A stretch of DNA of 64,000 nt from an uncultured Acetatifactor sp. (GCA_910577035.1 CAJTKW010000007.1:22441-86440), one strand, 5' to 3'; shown: positions 34,112-43,300, counted from the stretch's first letter. The notes: generated by a model from the sequence alone, not told the origin. Program-made: numbers and translations.

Positions 34112-36324
34112 TGCAGTTTCCCCAAAAGCTCCTTCACTTCTTCGTCATCCGGTGCGCATTGCCGTATCTGAAGGAGAATTTCCCGGGCGGTCTGATACTC
34201 CCCCTTTTCGATCTGCTGTTTTGCTTTTTTCTTAAGAACAGCAATGAGATAACGCAGCTCTACCTGCTCCTCGTCGGTACTGTGGCTCTGATTCTGTACC
34301 TGGTCCCGGTACATCCTGGCGTAAGCATCCATCACATCTCCCAGGGCCGGGCAGACTCCCAGACACTTCCTTACCGCTTCCAATGCCTTCAGGTCATCCC
34401 GCTGCTCCCGATGCCATTGCACCTTCTTCAGCCTCAAAGCCAGCTGTGCTTCCTCCGGCAGGATTTCCGGCGCCTCCTCAAATACAAATTCCCTGTAGAA
34501 AGGCTCATACAGATCCAATACCGCGTCTGCATATCGCCAGAGCATCGGTTCCATCTGCTGCAGGTCCGGGCATACCTCCTCAAAATGATGCAGATACCCC
34601 TCCATACATTTTACCGTAAACAGGTCATATCTCATGTTTCTCTGTGTTTTCCACTTGCCGATTCTTTCATCCCACTGGCGGATGACATCGGGAGGTGCCT
34701 GCCGGCACCAGGCCTCCAGCGCCCTGCGGAAACAGTTGTAATCCGTCCGGAGCAGATAAGGCTCGCAGGATATTTCCATCCTCCCTGCCGCATCCCATAC
34801 CTCCGGCCGAATATCGAATATATCCTCCGGATATTTTTCAAACAGCTTCCCCAGCAGCTCCTCCGCCTTTTCCCGGCGCTCCGCCAATGTGGAAATGGAA
34901 GGATCCTTTTCTGTCCATACGATTTTCTTCGCCAGAATATAGCTGTGCTCAAAATCCAGCTCCGCTACAAGGCGGTTCAGACGAAACAGCTTTTCCAGTT
35001 CTCCCTGCTGTTTCAGCTCTATTTCCGCCTCCAGGAACACCACCTGCATCTCCTTCATGCCTTCCTTGCGGGACACCAGAGTCTGCAGGATCTTCACCCA
35101 CAGAGGATGGTAGGGTACACTGCAGCAGCCCTCCACCATACCCTTCTCCCACTGGTTCTGCCGCAAAAGCCTGGGGTCATTCATCCAGTCCAGTCGGAAA
35201 AATGCCCTTTCTGCCAAAGCATGGTCCTCCAGGCGGATAGCTGCCTCCGTACACATCAAAATGGTTCCGTACAGGAGCTGTTCCTGAAATACTCCCTCCA
35301 CCACCGCAGCGCTTCCGGCCTCCACCAGATTCCGATTGCCACCGTACTTTTCTAGATAATCCATGTACCTTTCAAAGTACTCCCGCGTTTTCTCATAGTC
35401 CTTCAGATAACTATAAAGCCTGGCTGCCACAAGGTAGTAAAAAGCACGTGTTGGCGCCATCACCTCTGCCTCCAGATAAGGTGTCTCCTTCAGCGCTTTC
35501 TCCACCCAGATCTTTTCTTCCTCATACTTCTTCTCCATCTCCAGAGAAATCAGAATATAAGCATAAAGAGCTCCCACATGTGAAGGTGCGTATGTGATTT
35601 TTTCCTTCGCATGACGCTTCCAGTCTTCAATTCCCTCTTTACTGACCTTTATAGTCATCTCATATTCTTCGTCACCGAAATATTCCTGGGCCAGCTGGCA
35701 GGACCATCTGGGGTCACCCGGCTGTTCTTTGATCATCTCCAGCAAAGGCTCCACATTCCGCTTGGTATGCTGTTTTCGGTGTTCCTCATCCCGATAGGCA
35801 TAACCATAGTGATGAACAAAATCGGAAAAAGTCTTTTTGGGCAGCCTGAAGGGCTCCAGGTACTCATGAATCTTGCCCACAAAGACAGTACCCGGCATAA
35901 GCTCCACCATACGGGAAGGGTAGGAATCGTCGTACATCTTCCCCTGCCGGTCTCTGTAATTTCTTACCACATAAGAAGCACAGTGATACTCTTTATATTC
36001 CCCGGTCTGGAAGAAAGAAATAATCTCCTGGGGGTTCTCAAACCATTCATCATCGTCCAGATACATAAACCACAGGCCTTTCGCCTCCTTCAGACCCGCA
36101 TTTCTGGCGGCGGCAAAGTCATTACACCATGTAAAGTCTACGATCTTATCCGCATACTTCTCCGCCAATGCCCGCTGTTCAGGACTACAGCCGGTATCTA
36201 CCAGGATGACTTCAGTAGAAATAGCATTTTTGAAGTAAAGCAGAGATTCCAGACTTTTAAGCATATCTTCTTTTCCGGAAATCAGCATGGAAATGGACAA
36301 TAAAATGGATGTATCATTCTTCAT
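34108..36324 (-). CDS. GT2 glycosyltransferase with TPR-like C-terminal region
   Basis: 738 residues from ATG at 36324. Residues 1-230 are a GT-A domain of the SunS-like/TPR subgroup: LLSISMLISGKEDMLKSLES, VDTGCSPEQRALAEKYAD, NDFAAARNAGLKEAKG, metal-binding MYLDDDEWFENP. The remaining 500 residues are helical with paired-helix repeats (for example DPRWSCQLAQEYFGDEEYEM, AREILLQIRQCAPDDEEVKE), i.e. TPR-like. Enzymes of this layout often attach the first sugar to a protein, and this is the gene right behind the flagellin genes. It is the best candidate for the flagellin-modifying transferase. It lies just after the flagellin terminator without its own promoter. Confidence 0.85.
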   Translation of the reverse strand: MKNDTSILLSISMLISGKEDMLKSLESLLYFKNAISTEVILVDTGCSPEQRALAEKYADKIVDFTWCNDFAAARNAGLKEAKGLWFMYLDDDEWFENPQEIISFFQTGEYKEYHCASYVVRNYRDRQGKMYDDSYPSRMVELMPGTVFVGKIHEYLEPFRLPKKTFSDFVHHYGYAYRDEEHRKQHTKRNVEPLLEMIKEQPGDPRWSCQLAQEYFGDEEYEMTIKVSKEGIEDWKRHAKEKITYAPSHVGALYAYILISLEMEKKYEEEKIWVEKALKETPYLEAEVMAPTRAFYYLVAARLYSYLKDYEKTREYFERYMDYLEKYGGNRNLVEAGSAAVVEGVFQEQLLYGTILMCTEAAIRLEDHALAERAFFRLDWMNDPRLLRQNQWEKGMVEGCCSVPYHPLWVKILQTLVSRKEGMKEMQVVFLEAEIELKQQGELEKLFRLNRLVAELDFEHSYILAKKIVWTEKDPSISTLAERREKAEELLGKLFEKYPEDIFDIRPEVWDAAGRMEISCEPYLLRTDYNCFRRALEAWCRQAPPDVIRQWDERIGKWKTQRNMRYDLFTVKCMEGYLHHFEEVCPDLQQMEPMLWRYADAVLDLYEPFYREFVFEEAPEILPEEAQLALRLKKVQWHREQRDDLKALEAVRKCLGVCPALGDVMDAYARMYRDQVQNQSHSTDEEQVELRYLIAVLKKKAKQQIEKGEYQTAREILLQIRQCAPDDEEVKELLGKLQ

Positions 36325-36361
36325 AATAGGAAAACCCTTTCGATCAGAGATAAGAACCAAA

Positions 36362-36385
36362 ATCCCCGGCTAAATAGCCGGGGAT
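36362..36385 (-). terminator. Terminator of the downstream flagellin gene
   Basis: ATCCCCGGCT and AGCCGGGGAT form a perfect 10-bp stem with a four-base loop, followed on the minus strand by TTTTGG. It starts 31 bases after the flagellin stop and ends 38 bases before the GT2-TPR start codon. Confidence 0.85.
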
Positions 36386-36416
36386 CTGGGCAATTACACT
36401 CTGTAAGTTAAAAGTA

Positions 36417-37910
36417 TTAGCCAAGTAAGGACAGAACGCCCTGGTTGGACTGATTTGCCTGTGCCAGCATTGCCTGGCCTGCCTGAGACAGAATATTGTT
36501 GTTGGAGTACTTAACCATCTCAGAAGCCATGTCTGTGTCACGAATCTGGGACTCAGCGCTGGTGGTGTTCTCAACAACGTTATCCAGGTTGTTGATGGTG
36601 TGCTCAAGTCTGTTCTGAACCGCACCCAGCTCGGAACGCTGTGCAGAAACCTTGGTGATAGCAGCCTTGATCTTCTCGATAGCATCCAATGCGTTTTCAT
36701 CATTGGTTCCATCCATCTTCAGGCCGTTTACGCCAAGACCCTTAGCGCTCATGGACTTCAGGTTCAGGCTGATCTGGTTGTTGCTGGTAGCGTCAGCACC
36801 TACATGCAGGCCAACGGTAAGATCTCCTACCTTGTCACGAGCATGTGCGATTTCATTCTTATCCAGCGTGGTTGCGTTTCCTACTGCATCGTACACCTTA
36901 GGTGCGTTTGCAAGTGAGAACACATTACCCTGCGTAGAGGACTTTCCAGCGTAAGCTACGGTAAAGTAGTTATCCAGATCATTGGCAGCAATCTTGTTGC
37001 CGTCCTTGTCGTAATATGCTGCGGATACAGACTTGCTCTCGCTAGCCGTAACCTTGGTAGCATTAAATACAACTGTGTTAGAGTAATCAGTGTTAGCAGT
37101 AGCAGTCTTTTTGTAGCCAGATACTGTAACGGTACCGAGGGTAACACCTGCCTTGTTAAATACGGTAAATGTTGCGTTGGTACCGGTCAGGGAAGTCTGG
37201 GTAATGTCATACTTCGCTCCTGCCTCACCATTCAGGCTTGCAGCATAAGTAGGGGTTCCTGCCGTCGGTGTTGCCTTGGTGGTATCCCATACGCTGTTAG
37301 CGGTGATGCTGATACCGGAATCTCTCAGAGCCTTGAGCAGTGCGTTCTGATCTGCCATGTTCTCGCCGTTTACTGCGGATGCAGCAAAGGTAAGCTTCAC
37401 GCCTGTCACTTCGTCAGCCATAAAGGTAGCGGTACCTGCAGAGGACTTATCAAAGTTCTTGTAGGAGAAAGACGTTCCCTTTGCAACACTGGAGTCACCC
37501 TTCAACAGATAGGTCTCGTTGAACTTGGTGGTCTCAGCAACACGGTCGATTTCTGTGGTCAGCTGATCGATTTCCTGCTGGATGGCTGTACGGTCAGACT
37601 CAGAGTTGGTGCCGTTAGCTGCCTTAACTGCCAGCTCGTTCATTCTCTGAAGCATGTCATGCACTTCTGTAAGTGCACCTTCTGCTGTCTGCACTGCGGA
37701 AATACCGTCCTGAGCATTTGCGGAAGCCTGTGTCAGACCTCTGATCTGCTTTCTCATCTTCTCGGAAATTGCCAGACCTGCTGCATCGTCAGCCGCACGG
37801 TTGATCTTGTATCCGGATGAGAGCTTCTCGGTGGATTTTGCCTGGGCTGCAGAAGTCAAGCCAAGCATTCTGTTAGAGTTCATTGCAGTTAAATTGTGTT
37901 GTACTACCAT
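36417..37910 (-). CDS. Flagellin (downstream copy)
   Basis: 497 residues. Conserved D0/D1 ends: MVVQHNLTAMNSNRMLG and LSSGYKINRAADDAAGLAIS at the N-terminus; SQRSELGAVQNRLEHTINNL and ANQSNQGVLSLLG at the C-terminus. The middle (about 180-390) is a variable, Thr/Ser/Asn-rich D2/D3 region that is surface-exposed in the filament and the likely place for glycans. It is secreted through the flagellar export system without a signal peptide. The leader is about 170 bases with a CsrA-like hairpin and a sigma-28 promoter (38090-38116). Ribosome site AAGGAGG. Paralogue of the next gene. Confidence 0.97.
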   Translation of the reverse strand: MVVQHNLTAMNSNRMLGLTSAAQAKSTEKLSSGYKINRAADDAAGLAISEKMRKQIRGLTQASANAQDGISAVQTAEGALTEVHDMLQRMNELAVKAANGTNSESDRTAIQQEIDQLTTEIDRVAETTKFNETYLLKGDSSVAKGTSFSYKNFDKSSAGTATFMADEVTGVKLTFAASAVNGENMADQNALLKALRDSGISITANSVWDTTKATPTAGTPTYAASLNGEAGAKYDITQTSLTGTNATFTVFNKAGVTLGTVTVSGYKKTATANTDYSNTVVFNATKVTASESKSVSAAYYDKDGNKIAANDLDNYFTVAYAGKSSTQGNVFSLANAPKVYDAVGNATTLDKNEIAHARDKVGDLTVGLHVGADATSNNQISLNLKSMSAKGLGVNGLKMDGTNDENALDAIEKIKAAITKVSAQRSELGAVQNRLEHTINNLDNVVENTTSAESQIRDTDMASEMVKYSNNNILSQAGQAMLAQANQSNQGVLSLLG

Positions 37911-37935
37911 TCTATATTCCTCCTTGAATATATTT

Positions 37936-37951
37936 ACCGCATCCTTGCGGT
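37936..37951 (-). promoter_or_regulatory. CsrA-like GGA hairpin in the flagellin leader
   Basis: On the RNA, ACCGCA-AGGA-TGCGGT is a perfect six-bp hairpin with AGGA in the loop. It agrees with the CsrA consensus core CARGGAUG. It lies 10 bases upstream of the AAGGAGG ribosome site (37919-37925), itself a second GGA motif, as in the hag leader of Bacillus. Confidence 0.65.
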
Positions 37952-38089
37952 CATTATTTGCAACGGCAATGTCCGTGCCGGGCTCGCACTTCCCATTACA
38001 TTCACTGCCCCGTCCTCTCCCCGTCCAGTTGTGCGATACCGTTCGGTTCGAGGAGTAAGAAAGCTTGTTATGCGCTTTTCTTGATAAGT

Positions 38090-38116
38090 ATATCGGACTG
38101 TTTTTTTATAACTTTA
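38090..38116 (-). promoter_or_regulatory. Sigma-28 promoter of the downstream flagellin
   Basis: TAAA (38113-38116), exactly 15 bases, TCCGATAT (38090-38097) on the minus strand; consensus is TAAA-N15-GCCGATAA. Confidence 0.85.
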
Positions 38117-38204
38117 GTCTTGTAATAAAATTTTTTTAACTTTTTCTAATCTCTATGTTTCATGAGAACATAATCCTGTCATTTCCGGCATAAAAAAGCG
38201 GTTC

Positions 38205-39698
38205 TTACTGAAGAAGGGAGAGTACACCCTGGTTTGCCTGATTTGCCTGAGCCAGCATGGACTGACCTGCCTGAGCAAGGATGTTATTGTTGGAGTAAGC
38301 AACCATCTCAGAGGCCATATCCGTGTCACGAATCTGAGATTCAGCACTGGTAGTATTCTCGACAATATTGTCCAGATTGCTGATGGTATGCTCCAGTCTG
38401 TTCTGAATAGCTCCCAGCTCCGAACGCTGTGCGGAAACCTTTGTAATGGCAGCCTTAATCTTCTCGATGGCATCCAGTGCATTGCTGTCATTATTTCCGT
38501 CCATACGCAAGCCGTTGATACCCAGGCCCTTTGCATTCATAGACTGAAGATTCAGAGTAATCTGATTGTTGCTGGAAGCGTCAGCGCCTACATGGAGAGA
38601 AATATCCATAGCGCCCACCTTATCTCTCATTGCATTTATCTCTGCAGGATCCAGCTTGGTCACATTGCCTACCGCGTCATACACCTTGGGAGCATCCGCT
38701 TTAGACCACACTGTACCGATTGTACCGGACTTACCCGCATAGGAGGTAGTGAAATAGTTATCCAGGTCGTTGGCAGCAATCTTGTTGCCATGCGCATCAT
38801 AGTATGCCGCAGATACCGACTGGCTCTCGCTGGCCTTGACATTGGTAGCATTAAATACGATCGTATCAGTGTAATCGGTGTTAGCGGTTGCAGACTTTTT
38901 GTAACCTCCAACAGTGATGGTTCCGACAGTAACACCTGTTTTATTGTAAATAGTAAATGTTGCGCTGGTAGCAGTCAAGGAAGTCTGAGTAATATCAAAG
39001 CGTGCCCCTGCTTCGCCATTCAGGCTTGCCGCATAAGTGGTAGTTCCCTTCGCAGGCGTTGCCAGCGTGGTATCCCATATGCTGTTGGCAGTAATGCTGA
39101 TACCGGAATCCCTCAAAGCCTTGAGCAGTGCATTCTGATCTGCCATGTTCTCGCCGTTTACGTTAGCCGCGGCAAAAGTAATCTTTGTACCTGTCACGAT
39201 GTCTGCTGTAAAAGTTGCGCTTCCCATGGAAGACTTATCATAGTTCTTATAAGAATAAGACGTCCCTCTGGCTACACTTGTATCACCCTTCAGCAGATAG
39301 GTCTCATTGAATTTGGTAGTCTCGGCAACACGGTCAATCTCAGTGGTCAGCTGATCAATTTCCTGCTGGATAGCCGTGCGGTCAGATTCGGAATTGGTTC
39401 CGTTGGCTGCCTTAACCGCCAGCTCGTTCATTCTCTGCAGCATGTCATGCACTTCGGTAAGCGCGCCTTCTGCTGTCTGCACTGCGGAGATACCGTCCTG
39501 TGCATTGGCAGACGCCTGTGCCAGGCCTCTGATCTGCTTTCTCATTTTTTCAGAAATTGCCAGACCCGCCGCATCATCTGCTGCACGGTTAATCTTGTAT
39601 CCGGATGATAACTTTTCAGTGGACTTTGCCTGCTTCTTTGATGTGATTCCAAGCATCCTGTTAGAGTTCATCGCCAATAAATTATGCTGTACTACCAT
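38205..39698 (-). CDS. Flagellin (upstream copy)
   Basis: 497 residues, the same length as the other flagellin and nearly identical in the first 165 and last 110 residues (MVVQHNLLAMNSNRMLG; SQRSELGAIQNRLEHTISNL; ANQANQGVLSLLQ). The central region differs by many conservative changes (for example TSYSYKNYDKSSMGSATFTA against TSFSYKNFDKSSAGTATFMA), so this is a fairly old tandem duplication or one kept similar by conversion. Its own sigma-28 promoter and leader lie upstream. Secreted by the flagellar apparatus and assembled in the filament. Confidence 0.97.
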   Translation of the reverse strand: MVVQHNLLAMNSNRMLGITSKKQAKSTEKLSSGYKINRAADDAAGLAISEKMRKQIRGLAQASANAQDGISAVQTAEGALTEVHDMLQRMNELAVKAANGTNSESDRTAIQQEIDQLTTEIDRVAETTKFNETYLLKGDTSVARGTSYSYKNYDKSSMGSATFTADIVTGTKITFAAANVNGENMADQNALLKALRDSGISITANSIWDTTLATPAKGTTTYAASLNGEAGARFDITQTSLTATSATFTIYNKTGVTVGTITVGGYKKSATANTDYTDTIVFNATNVKASESQSVSAAYYDAHGNKIAANDLDNYFTTSYAGKSGTIGTVWSKADAPKVYDAVGNVTKLDPAEINAMRDKVGAMDISLHVGADASSNNQITLNLQSMNAKGLGINGLRMDGNNDSNALDAIEKIKAAITKVSAQRSELGAIQNRLEHTISNLDNIVENTTSAESQIRDTDMASEMVAYSNNNILAQAGQSMLAQANQANQGVLSLLQ

Positions 39699-39721
39699 TT
39701 TATTTTCCTCCTTGAATTTAC

Positions 39722-39796
39722 CAGCGTCCCTGCTGCTATCATCCTCTATTTTTTCGGTTCAATCCGTTGAATCCACTTGCAGTTCTTCCTGACTGC
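39722..39796 (-). promoter_or_regulatory. Three GGA-loop hairpins in the upstream flagellin leader
   Basis: On the RNA: GCAGT-CAGGAAGA-ACTGC (39779-39796), TTCAA-CGGA-TTGAA (39758-39771) and CAGC-AGGGAC-GCTG (39722-39735). Each puts GGA in a loop, the way CsrA binds. The AAGGAGG ribosome site follows. Confidence 0.55.
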
Positions 39797-39809
39797 CTGT
39801 CTGGTAAGT

Positions 39810-39836
39810 ATATCGTCATAAAATCCAATTACTTTA
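39810..39836 (-). promoter_or_regulatory. Sigma-28 promoter of the upstream flagellin
   Basis: TAAA (39833-39836), 15 bases, GACGATAT (39810-39817) on the minus strand. It shares the TAAAGT start and the ATACTTA initial transcribed bases with the other flagellin promoter. Confidence 0.82.
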
Positions 39837-39959
39837 GCCCCGAAAGCAAAAAATATGGATATTTATTGAAAAAAAGAAAAACCGACGTTCCGCCGCCAAA
39901 GATTTGACCGCGAATCCATCGATTTTCCGCTGTTTTTGCATATCAATACTGTTTGACCG

Positions 39960-40436
39960 TTATTGCTTACTGTCCAGAAACTGCGACGAATTCACATGAG
40001 TGTTGCTCATGCTCTTGTAGTAATCGTAGGCTGCTTTCGAATTCTTGCGGTTCTGCGCAATGTTGGACCGCTCCTTGCGGAAGTATACCTCCACCATCTG
40101 CTTATTTCGCGCTTCCTGCGCCTGAATCGTAACGCTTTCCTCCGTCACCCTGGTGACAAGCTCCTGCAGACGCCTGATCTGCTGCGCATATTTCTGACGA
40201 TTGCCTTGCAGCTCCTGCTCCACATTCCGGTACAAGGTCTCAAAGCCGTTATCCAAAGCCATAAGCTCATCGATCAGAGCGCCTTTTTTATCCACATATT
40301 TATCATATTCCTGCAGATCCACATCCTGCGCCTGAAATATCTCCTGCTGGTACAGGTTATATTCCTGAATCTTTGCCATGATCTGCAGCTTGCTTTGCAG
40401 GCTTTCCTCCAAAACATTCAGATAATTGTCCGTCAT
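39960..40436 (-). CDS. Putative FliT-like flagellar chaperone / helical protein
   Basis: 158 residues from ATG at 40436 (MTDNYLNVLEESLQSKLQIM). The frame extends 21 codons up into fliS, but the internal ATG follows GGCGG. The protein is entirely helical and charged (IQEYNLYQQEIFQAQDVDLQ; QQIRRLQELVTRVTEESVTI), with coiled-coil character and a Ser/Asn/Gln tail. Position after fliD-fliS is where fliT usually sits; FliT guards FliD before export. Sequence similarity to FliT is only general, so the name is positional. Confidence 0.65.
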   Translation of the reverse strand: MTDNYLNVLEESLQSKLQIMAKIQEYNLYQQEIFQAQDVDLQEYDKYVDKKGALIDELMALDNGFETLYRNVEQELQGNRQKYAQQIRRLQELVTRVTEESVTIQAQEARNKQMVEVYFRKERSNIAQNRKNSKAAYDYYKSMSNTHVNSSQFLDSKQ

Positions 40437-40449
40437 ATGTCCGCCGCCT

Positions 40450-40830
40450 TTACTGCTTATTCGCTTCCATGACCTGCTTCCAGGTGTCACGCATGGCACG
40501 AAGATGCTGATTGACCTCCTCCAGGATCTCCTTATCCTTCTTGATATTGGCCTGTGTCAACCTCTGTCCAAGGTAAGAATACACCCTCTCAAAATCCTGA
40601 GCGACCTCATAATTCATATCCAGGGTCTGGCGGAAATAATCAATAATGCGCTCTGTCTTGACAATATTGTTGTGGGCCTTCTCAATATCCTTCTGCTCCA
40701 CCGAGACAATGGCAATATTGCAGAATTTGATGGCTCCCTCGTAAAGCATCAGCGTAAGCTCTGCGGGAGAAGCAGTCAGGATCTTGCTGTTATTATATTG
40801 TGCATACACACTGGGTAATGCCATAGCCAC
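40450..40830 (-). CDS. fliS: Flagellar export chaperone FliS
   Basis: 126 residues. Family marks: YAQYNNSKILTASPAELTLM and LYEGAIKFCNIA near the start, then the four-helix bundle ending LGQRLTQANIKKDKEILEEV. FliS binds the C-terminal tail of flagellin in the cytosol, stops early polymerisation and delivers it to the export gate. Between fliD and the fliT-like gene. In Bacillus, FliS also affects the FliW/CsrA switch, and both are encoded in this operon. Confidence 0.95.
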   Translation of the reverse strand: MAMALPSVYAQYNNSKILTASPAELTLMLYEGAIKFCNIAIVSVEQKDIEKAHNNIVKTERIIDYFRQTLDMNYEVAQDFERVYSYLGQRLTQANIKKDKEILEEVNQHLRAMRDTWKQVMEANKQ

Positions 40831-40884
40831 ACCCTGCCTTTCTGTAAATGTAATCTCTGATACACCTGCATTTTACTCATATCA

Positions 40885-42801
40885 TCAGCCGCCCAGCAGC
40901 CCGGTCACTGCACTGGCGTTTTGCTGCATTTTGGCCATGGCAGTCTCCATCGCCGCAAATTTGGCATACCATTTGTCCTCATACTCCGCAAGCTTTTTCT
41001 CTTCCGTTTTAATCTTGGACTTATAGTCGTCATAATCCGTCTTCATCTTCTTGTCGTCGTAGAAGCTGCCAAAACTCCTGTAGCCCTCCACGGACGCAGA
41101 CATATCATTCATCTCGGTATAAAGACTCTGAGACAACTGTGTGAAGAAGGAAATTACCGTCTCCGGATCCGATGCGATCATACTTTTCAGCTTATCCTGA
41201 TTTCCCGAAGTGCTTACATCATCCTTGTCGCCGTCAATGTGGTAAGCATTTCTCTCATTGTCCGGAGCGGCGAAATAGTTCAATGTCCCGATCCCAAAGT
41301 TGGTCAGATTCAATGTCTTACCGTTGACTGAGAAATTGGACAGCATGATCTTCTTCAAAGTAGTACCGATAGAACCCAGGTTGCTGTCTCTGCGCAGCAG
41401 GGAATCCTTGATCTTCTGCTCATACTTCTCCACTTCCTTCTCGGACATGGAGTCCTTCTCAGCATCGCTTAAGGGCTCGTAACCCTTGGCAGACTCCCCA
41501 TTATACAGTTTATCTATCTCGTTGATAATCTCGTTATAGGTCTTCAGGAAATCCTTGACCATATCATAAATGCCGTCGGTATCCTGCTGGGTGTTAAGGG
41601 TCACGCTCTTCCCCGCTTCCGTGGTATTCTGGGCAGTAATGGTCAGGCCGTTTACCTCAAAGGTATTGTTGGTGCTGGTATACATAGCTCCGTTGAGGGT
41701 AATCATCGCATCCTGGCCCCGGATAAAGGTAGCCTGAGCGCTGGGCGGAGTCATTTTATCAAGTCCCAGTGCCGTCAGGACATCATCCGACATTGCCGAT
41801 CCGTCCTGGGCAAGAGACTCATCCACACTTTCAATCTTGGCACCGTTCTGTATGGTAAATTTCTGCTGAACCGGATCAAAAGCGGCATCCACACCTGCTT
41901 TCTTTAACCTATTCACAAAATCGTCAACCGTATTATAATGTCTGACACCGTTCTCATCCCTGGTAAAAGATTCTATCATAATATTAAAGCTTTCACCGCT
42001 TGCCGTGGTAATCTTCAGGGATCTGCATGCCGCGCCATCAGGGGTCGTATCAACACTCTTCGAAAAATCAATTAACTCATCCAGCCTGGTAGATCCCCTG
42101 ACTGTCCCCTTATCGACGCCGCCAAGCCACTGAGGACTGTTTGCAGCTGTCTGATTTACATCAAATCCCAGGCTTCCCAGCACAGCCCTGTCGCCGGTAA
42201 ACATAAAGTTACCCTCGCTGCCGGATTCCTTGGCGCTGATATAAAATCTCTGCTGCTTTGTGTCAAAATTAGCATTTAATCCTGCTTCTTTGAGCTTAGT
42301 CAGCACATCGGAAACGGTAGACGTTCCCACCAGGTCAATCGTTACCTCGCTGCCATCGTCCTTGTGGAGGGTCAGGTTCTTTTTCTCATCCGGCGCAAAA
42401 TTGATCAGGTCACTCATCTGGGTCTTGGTGATGTCGTCAATCTCCCGCCCGTCTTTTCTGACCACCTTGCCGCTGGTAAGATAAGCAGTCTTCGCCAATC
42501 TGTTGACTTCCAGGGTATGCACACCGTTTACTGCACTGTCACTGGTAAGTACGCTTGCAATACCTTCGTTGGAACACTTGGTGACCTTCTTCGCATAGCC
42601 GCTGCTGAACCGCAGATCGTTCAACTTGGACTGCAAAGTCTTCAGTTTGGAATTCAGTCCCTTCCAGATGTCCTGTTTCCACGACAGCCTGGTCTGGCTG
42701 TTCTTCACCTTGGTCACTTTCTTACTTTTGGCTTCCACCAGCTGCTGTACAATACTCTCCGTGTCCATACCGGACATCAGTCCGCTCATTCTCATCGCCA
42801 T
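40885..42801 (-). CDS. fliD: Flagellar filament cap protein FliD (HAP2)
   Basis: 638 residues. N-terminal FliD domain MRMSGLMSGMDTESIVQQLV with KVKNSQTRLSWKQDIWKGLN; C-terminal FliD domain around DFLKTYNEIINEIDKLYNGE and ends in a coiled-coil (LAEYEDKWYAKFAAMETAMA). It forms the cap under which flagellin subunits fold. Longer than FliD of Bacillus (about 500) through the middle D2/D3 region, which is common in Lachnospiraceae. AAAGGAG before the ATG. Confidence 0.95.
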   Translation of the reverse strand: MAMRMSGLMSGMDTESIVQQLVEAKSKKVTKVKNSQTRLSWKQDIWKGLNSKLKTLQSKLNDLRFSSGYAKKVTKCSNEGIASVLTSDSAVNGVHTLEVNRLAKTAYLTSGKVVRKDGREIDDITKTQMSDLINFAPDEKKNLTLHKDDGSEVTIDLVGTSTVSDVLTKLKEAGLNANFDTKQQRFYISAKESGSEGNFMFTGDRAVLGSLGFDVNQTAANSPQWLGGVDKGTVRGSTRLDELIDFSKSVDTTPDGAACRSLKITTASGESFNIMIESFTRDENGVRHYNTVDDFVNRLKKAGVDAAFDPVQQKFTIQNGAKIESVDESLAQDGSAMSDDVLTALGLDKMTPPSAQATFIRGQDAMITLNGAMYTSTNNTFEVNGLTITAQNTTEAGKSVTLNTQQDTDGIYDMVKDFLKTYNEIINEIDKLYNGESAKGYEPLSDAEKDSMSEKEVEKYEQKIKDSLLRRDSNLGSIGTTLKKIMLSNFSVNGKTLNLTNFGIGTLNYFAAPDNERNAYHIDGDKDDVSTSGNQDKLKSMIASDPETVISFFTQLSQSLYTEMNDMSASVEGYRSFGSFYDDKKMKTDYDDYKSKIKTEEKKLAEYEDKWYAKFAAMETAMAKMQQNASAVTGLLGG

Positions 42802-42817
42802 AACTTTTTATCTCCTT

Positions 42818-43249
42818 TTACCGCTTCTCGTCTAACAAGATGCCTGCCATATCCCATACTTTTGCTATCATGTCCAGTGTCTTCTCGGGAGGAAGCTCCT
42901 TAATGACTTCCTTCGTGTCCTTATCTACAAGCTTGATCGTGACACGATTGGTTGCCTCATGAATACCGAAAATAGCCTCGGAATTTCCGATCTTTTTATT
43001 CAGTTGCTCTACAGCCTTCCGAATCTGCTCAAAAGGAGGCTGCTGATCCTTACCTTGTTCGCCGCCGTCCGTCTGACCCTTTTCCCGGGCATTCTCAACC
43101 ACGCTCGTAGTCAGGTCTATCTGCTCTGCCATCTGCACACTGCTGTCCCCATTGTCCGGTCTTTCCGTCTGCACAGGTGCCTGCGTTCTCTGTACTACAC
43201 TTCCCTGTGCCTGTACTGTCATCATGCTTGAAATTGGTTCAATTCCCAT
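42818..43249 (-). CDS. flaG: Flagellar protein FlaG
   Basis: 143 residues from ATG at 43249 (GGAGG eight bases upstream; a GTG at 43258 overlaps that site). The C-terminal half has the FlaG domain: AVEQLNKKIGNSEAIFGIHE, TNRVTIKLVDKDTKEVIKEL, PPEKTLDMIAKVWDMAG. The N-terminal half is low complexity. FlaG lies before fliD in many bacteria and influences filament length. A possible sigma-28 site precedes it (43301-43327). Confidence 0.93.
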   Translation of the reverse strand: MGIEPISSMMTVQAQGSVVQRTQAPVQTERPDNGDSSVQMAEQIDLTTSVVENAREKGQTDGGEQGKDQQPPFEQIRKAVEQLNKKIGNSEAIFGIHEATNRVTIKLVDKDTKEVIKELPPEKTLDMIAKVWDMAGILLDEKR

Positions 43250-43300
43250 TTTACCCACCTCCGTGTGAATTTGTTTCTTCAGAATGTATATCTAATTCTT

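Noticed and set aside
33991..35355. 454-codon open frame on the plus strand
   Set aside because: Antisense to the GT2-TPR gene; composition of a shadow frame.
38151..38172. Terminator after the upstream flagellin gene
   Set aside because: ATGTT/AACAT is only five base pairs and has no good T-tract; not strong enough to report as a terminator.
38388..39608. 406-codon open frame on the plus strand
   Set aside because: Antisense to a flagellin; the long opening results from the flagellin's codon use.
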